From NCBI GenBank assembly GCA_031396505.1, contig JANNKX010000052.1, forward strand, positions 1-14,259: 14,259 nt of DNA. The letters run 5' to 3'. The stretch is from JAAFHS01 sp031396505. Lineage in GTDB: Bacteria; Pseudomonadota; Alphaproteobacteria; Rhodobacterales; Rhodobacteraceae. Shown here in pieces: positions 13,199 to 14,259 of this stretch; within the stretch, counting starts at the first letter, position 1; the number at the start of each line of letters is the position of its first letter. Below the pieces are notes generated by a model. The model was given only the letters and a program-made list of their open reading frames with translations, was not told where the DNA came from and searched no databases. Made by a program: the position numbers and the translations under genes.

Positions 13199-13618
13199 TC
13201 AGTTGTCGTCGGCCGCAGCGGCGGCTGTGCGGGCATGGTCTGCTGCACCCTTGGCCGACGTGTCACGATCCACGAATTCGATAATCGCCATCGGCGCCAT
13301 GTCACCATAGCGGAACCCGGCCTTCAACACGCGCACATAGCCGCCCTGACGGTCCTTGTAGCGCGGCCCCAGAATGTCAAACAGGCGCTGCGTGTGCATG
13401 TCCTGCTTCAGGGCTGCGTGGGCCTGACGGCGCGCATGCAGATCGCCGCGTTTGGCCAGCGTGATCAGCTTTTCGATAATCGGGCGCAGCTCCTTGGCCT
13501 TGGGCAGTGTCGTCTTGATCTGTTCGTGTACGATAAGGCTGCCGCACATATTGGCAAACATCGCCTTGCGGTGTTCGTGGGTGCGGTTCAGACGGCGATA
13601 GCCGCTTCCGTGATGCAT
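13199..13618 (-). CDS. rplQ: 50S ribosomal protein L17
   Basis: Ribosomal protein L17, 139 residues, a component of the large subunit near the peptide exit region. The N-terminus MHHGSGYRRLNRTHEHRKAM and the following stretch FANMCGSLIVHEQIKTTLPKAKELRPIIEKLITLAKRG are diagnostic. The C-terminal tail is Ala-rich and acidic (AAAAADDN), as is common in Alphaproteobacteria. AAGGAG lies 7 nt before the ATG. It is the last gene of the alpha operon, 158 nt after rpoA, and is followed by a strong terminator. Confidence 0.97.
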   Translation of the reverse strand: MHHGSGYRRLNRTHEHRKAMFANMCGSLIVHEQIKTTLPKAKELRPIIEKLITLAKRGDLHARRQAHAALKQDMHTQRLFDILGPRYKDRQGGYVRVLKAGFRYGDMAPMAIIEFVDRDTSAKGAADHARTAAAAADDN

Positions 13619-13655
13619 GATCGTCTCCTTTAGACGTTTGGTTTTGCTTTGTCCG

Positions 13656-13678
13656 GCGGGGCCTACGGTTGGCCCCGC
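13656..13678 (-). repeat. Perfect 8-bp hairpin in the rpoA-rplQ spacer
   Basis: GCGGGGCC (13656-13663) and GGCCCCGC (13671-13678) form a perfect 8-bp stem with a 7-nt loop, about 38 nt upstream of the rplQ start on the transcribed strand. It could be an RNA processing or stabilising element; no U-tract follows directly. Confidence 0.55.
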
Positions 13679-13732
13679 TCACCTTGGGCTTGCGCCAGTT
13701 GTTCCCCGGCAGGTCCGGGCATTTTTCGCGGC

Positions 13733-13763
13733 CCCCCTCCCCTCCTGTGCGAAGGGGATGGGG
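13733..13763 (-). repeat. C/G-rich imperfect hairpin after rpoA
   Basis: CCCC-C-TCCCC (13733-13742) and GGGGATGGGG (13754-13763) can pair over 9 of 10 positions around an 11-nt loop, starting 13 nt after the rpoA stop. The strand asymmetry (runs of C, then runs of G) stands out from the flanking coding sequence. It may act with the second hairpin to tune rplQ expression. Confidence 0.4.
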
Positions 13764-13776
13764 TGGGAGTTACCCC

Positions 13777-14259
13777 TTAAAACTGGTCTTCGAACCGCTT
13801 GGCCAGATCTTCGATGTTTTCCGGCGGCCAGTCCTCGACGTCCATCCCCAGATGCAGCCCCATGCCTGACAGCACTTCCTTGATCTCGTTCAGGGATTTG
13901 CGGCCAAAGTTCGGCGTGCGCAGCATTTCGGCTTCGGTTTTCTGGATCAGATCGCCGATATACACGATATTGTCGTTCTTCAGGCAGTTCGCCGAACGCA
14001 CCGAAAGCTCCAGCTCGTCCACCTTCTTGAGAAGGAGCGGGTTGAATTCCAGCCCGTCCTCGTCATCCATCCGGGTCGCAGACTCCGGCTCATCGAAGTT
14101 GACGAAGATCGACAACTGATCCTGCAGGATGCGCGCGGCATAGGCCACGGCGTCATCGGGTGTCAGCGAGCCGTCGGTTTCCACCTTCATCGTCAGCTTG
14201 TCATAGTCCAGCACCTGGCCCTCGCGGGTCGGCTGCACTTCGTAGCTGACCTTCTTCAC
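13777..14259 (-). CDS. rpoA: DNA-directed RNA polymerase subunit alpha, C-terminal part
   Basis: The last 160 codons of rpoA; the gene continues past the right edge. The visible part covers the end of the N-terminal assembly domain (YEVQPTREGQVLDYDKLTMKVETDGSLTPDDAVAYAARIL), the linker rich in acidic residues (NFDEPESATRMDDEDG) and the whole alpha-CTD. The CTD shows the DNA- and activator-contacting elements: ELSVRSANCLKNDNI, IGDLIQKTEAEMLRTPNFGRKSLNEIKEVLSGMGLHLGM. It ends EDLAKRFEDQF with a TAA stop. It lies upstream of rplQ in the usual alpha-operon order. The Met at the right edge is an internal residue or chance, not the true start. Confidence 0.97.
   Translation of the reverse strand: MKKVSYEVQPTREGQVLDYDKLTMKVETDGSLTPDDAVAYAARILQDQLSIFVNFDEPESATRMDDEDGLEFNPLLLKKVDELELSVRSANCLKNDNIVYIGDLIQKTEAEMLRTPNFGRKSLNEIKEVLSGMGLHLGMDVEDWPPENIEDLAKRFEDQF

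Noticed and set aside
1..14259. CRISPR arrays, tRNA or rRNA genes, insertion sequences, phage or defence genes
   Set aside because: No regularly spaced repeats, cloverleaf sequences, transposase motifs or known defence domains were found in any gene or gap.

Overview
The window looks like a chromosomal segment of an alphaproteobacterium of the order Rhodobacterales (Roseobacter-type). The basis is high GC, a BztABCD-type amino-acid transporter whose proteins closely resemble the Rhodobacter capsulatus system as I remember it, an ATP12-family F1 assembly chaperone, and the end of the alpha (rpoA-rplQ) operon. No genus can be assigned from the sequence alone. I see no insertion sequence, phage gene, CRISPR array, tRNA or rRNA.

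Layout. (1) 1-173: start of an SDR oxidoreductase on the minus strand, divergent from a plus-strand cluster. (2) 259-3276, plus strand: argB (N-acetylglutamate kinase), a di-iron fatty acid hydroxylase/sterol desaturase-type membrane protein, an eight-cysteine 4Fe-4S protein, a SixA-type histidine phosphatase and a 52-residue basic protein. Hydroxylase, Fe-S protein and phosphatase are joined by ATGA overlaps. (3) 3277-3403: convergent gap holding a REP-like pair of hairpins. (4) 3404-7991, minus strand: bztA-bztB-bztC-bztD with a sigma70-like promoter before bztA and a perfect 12-bp hairpin after it. (5) 8154-11723, minus strand: rarA, then crcB, a RluA/RluC-type pseudouridine synthase and the ATP12 chaperone; the last three are joined by ATGA overlaps. 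(6) 11797-13098, minus strand: a quorum-sensing pair, luxR-type regulator followed by luxI-type acyl-homoserine-lactone synthase. (7) 13143-14259, minus strand: rplQ with a strong terminator, and the 3' part of rpoA.

Most of the window is conserved housekeeping and transport. The accessory part is the luxR-luxI pair, placed between the rplQ terminator and rarA. Its 48-nt intergenic region can fold into an 11-bp stem that would cover the Shine-Dalgarno of the synthase gene and begins 5 nt after the luxR stop codon. This suggests that synthase translation is coupled to translation of the regulator. That is the observation I would follow up first. I did not find evidence for a wholly new system.
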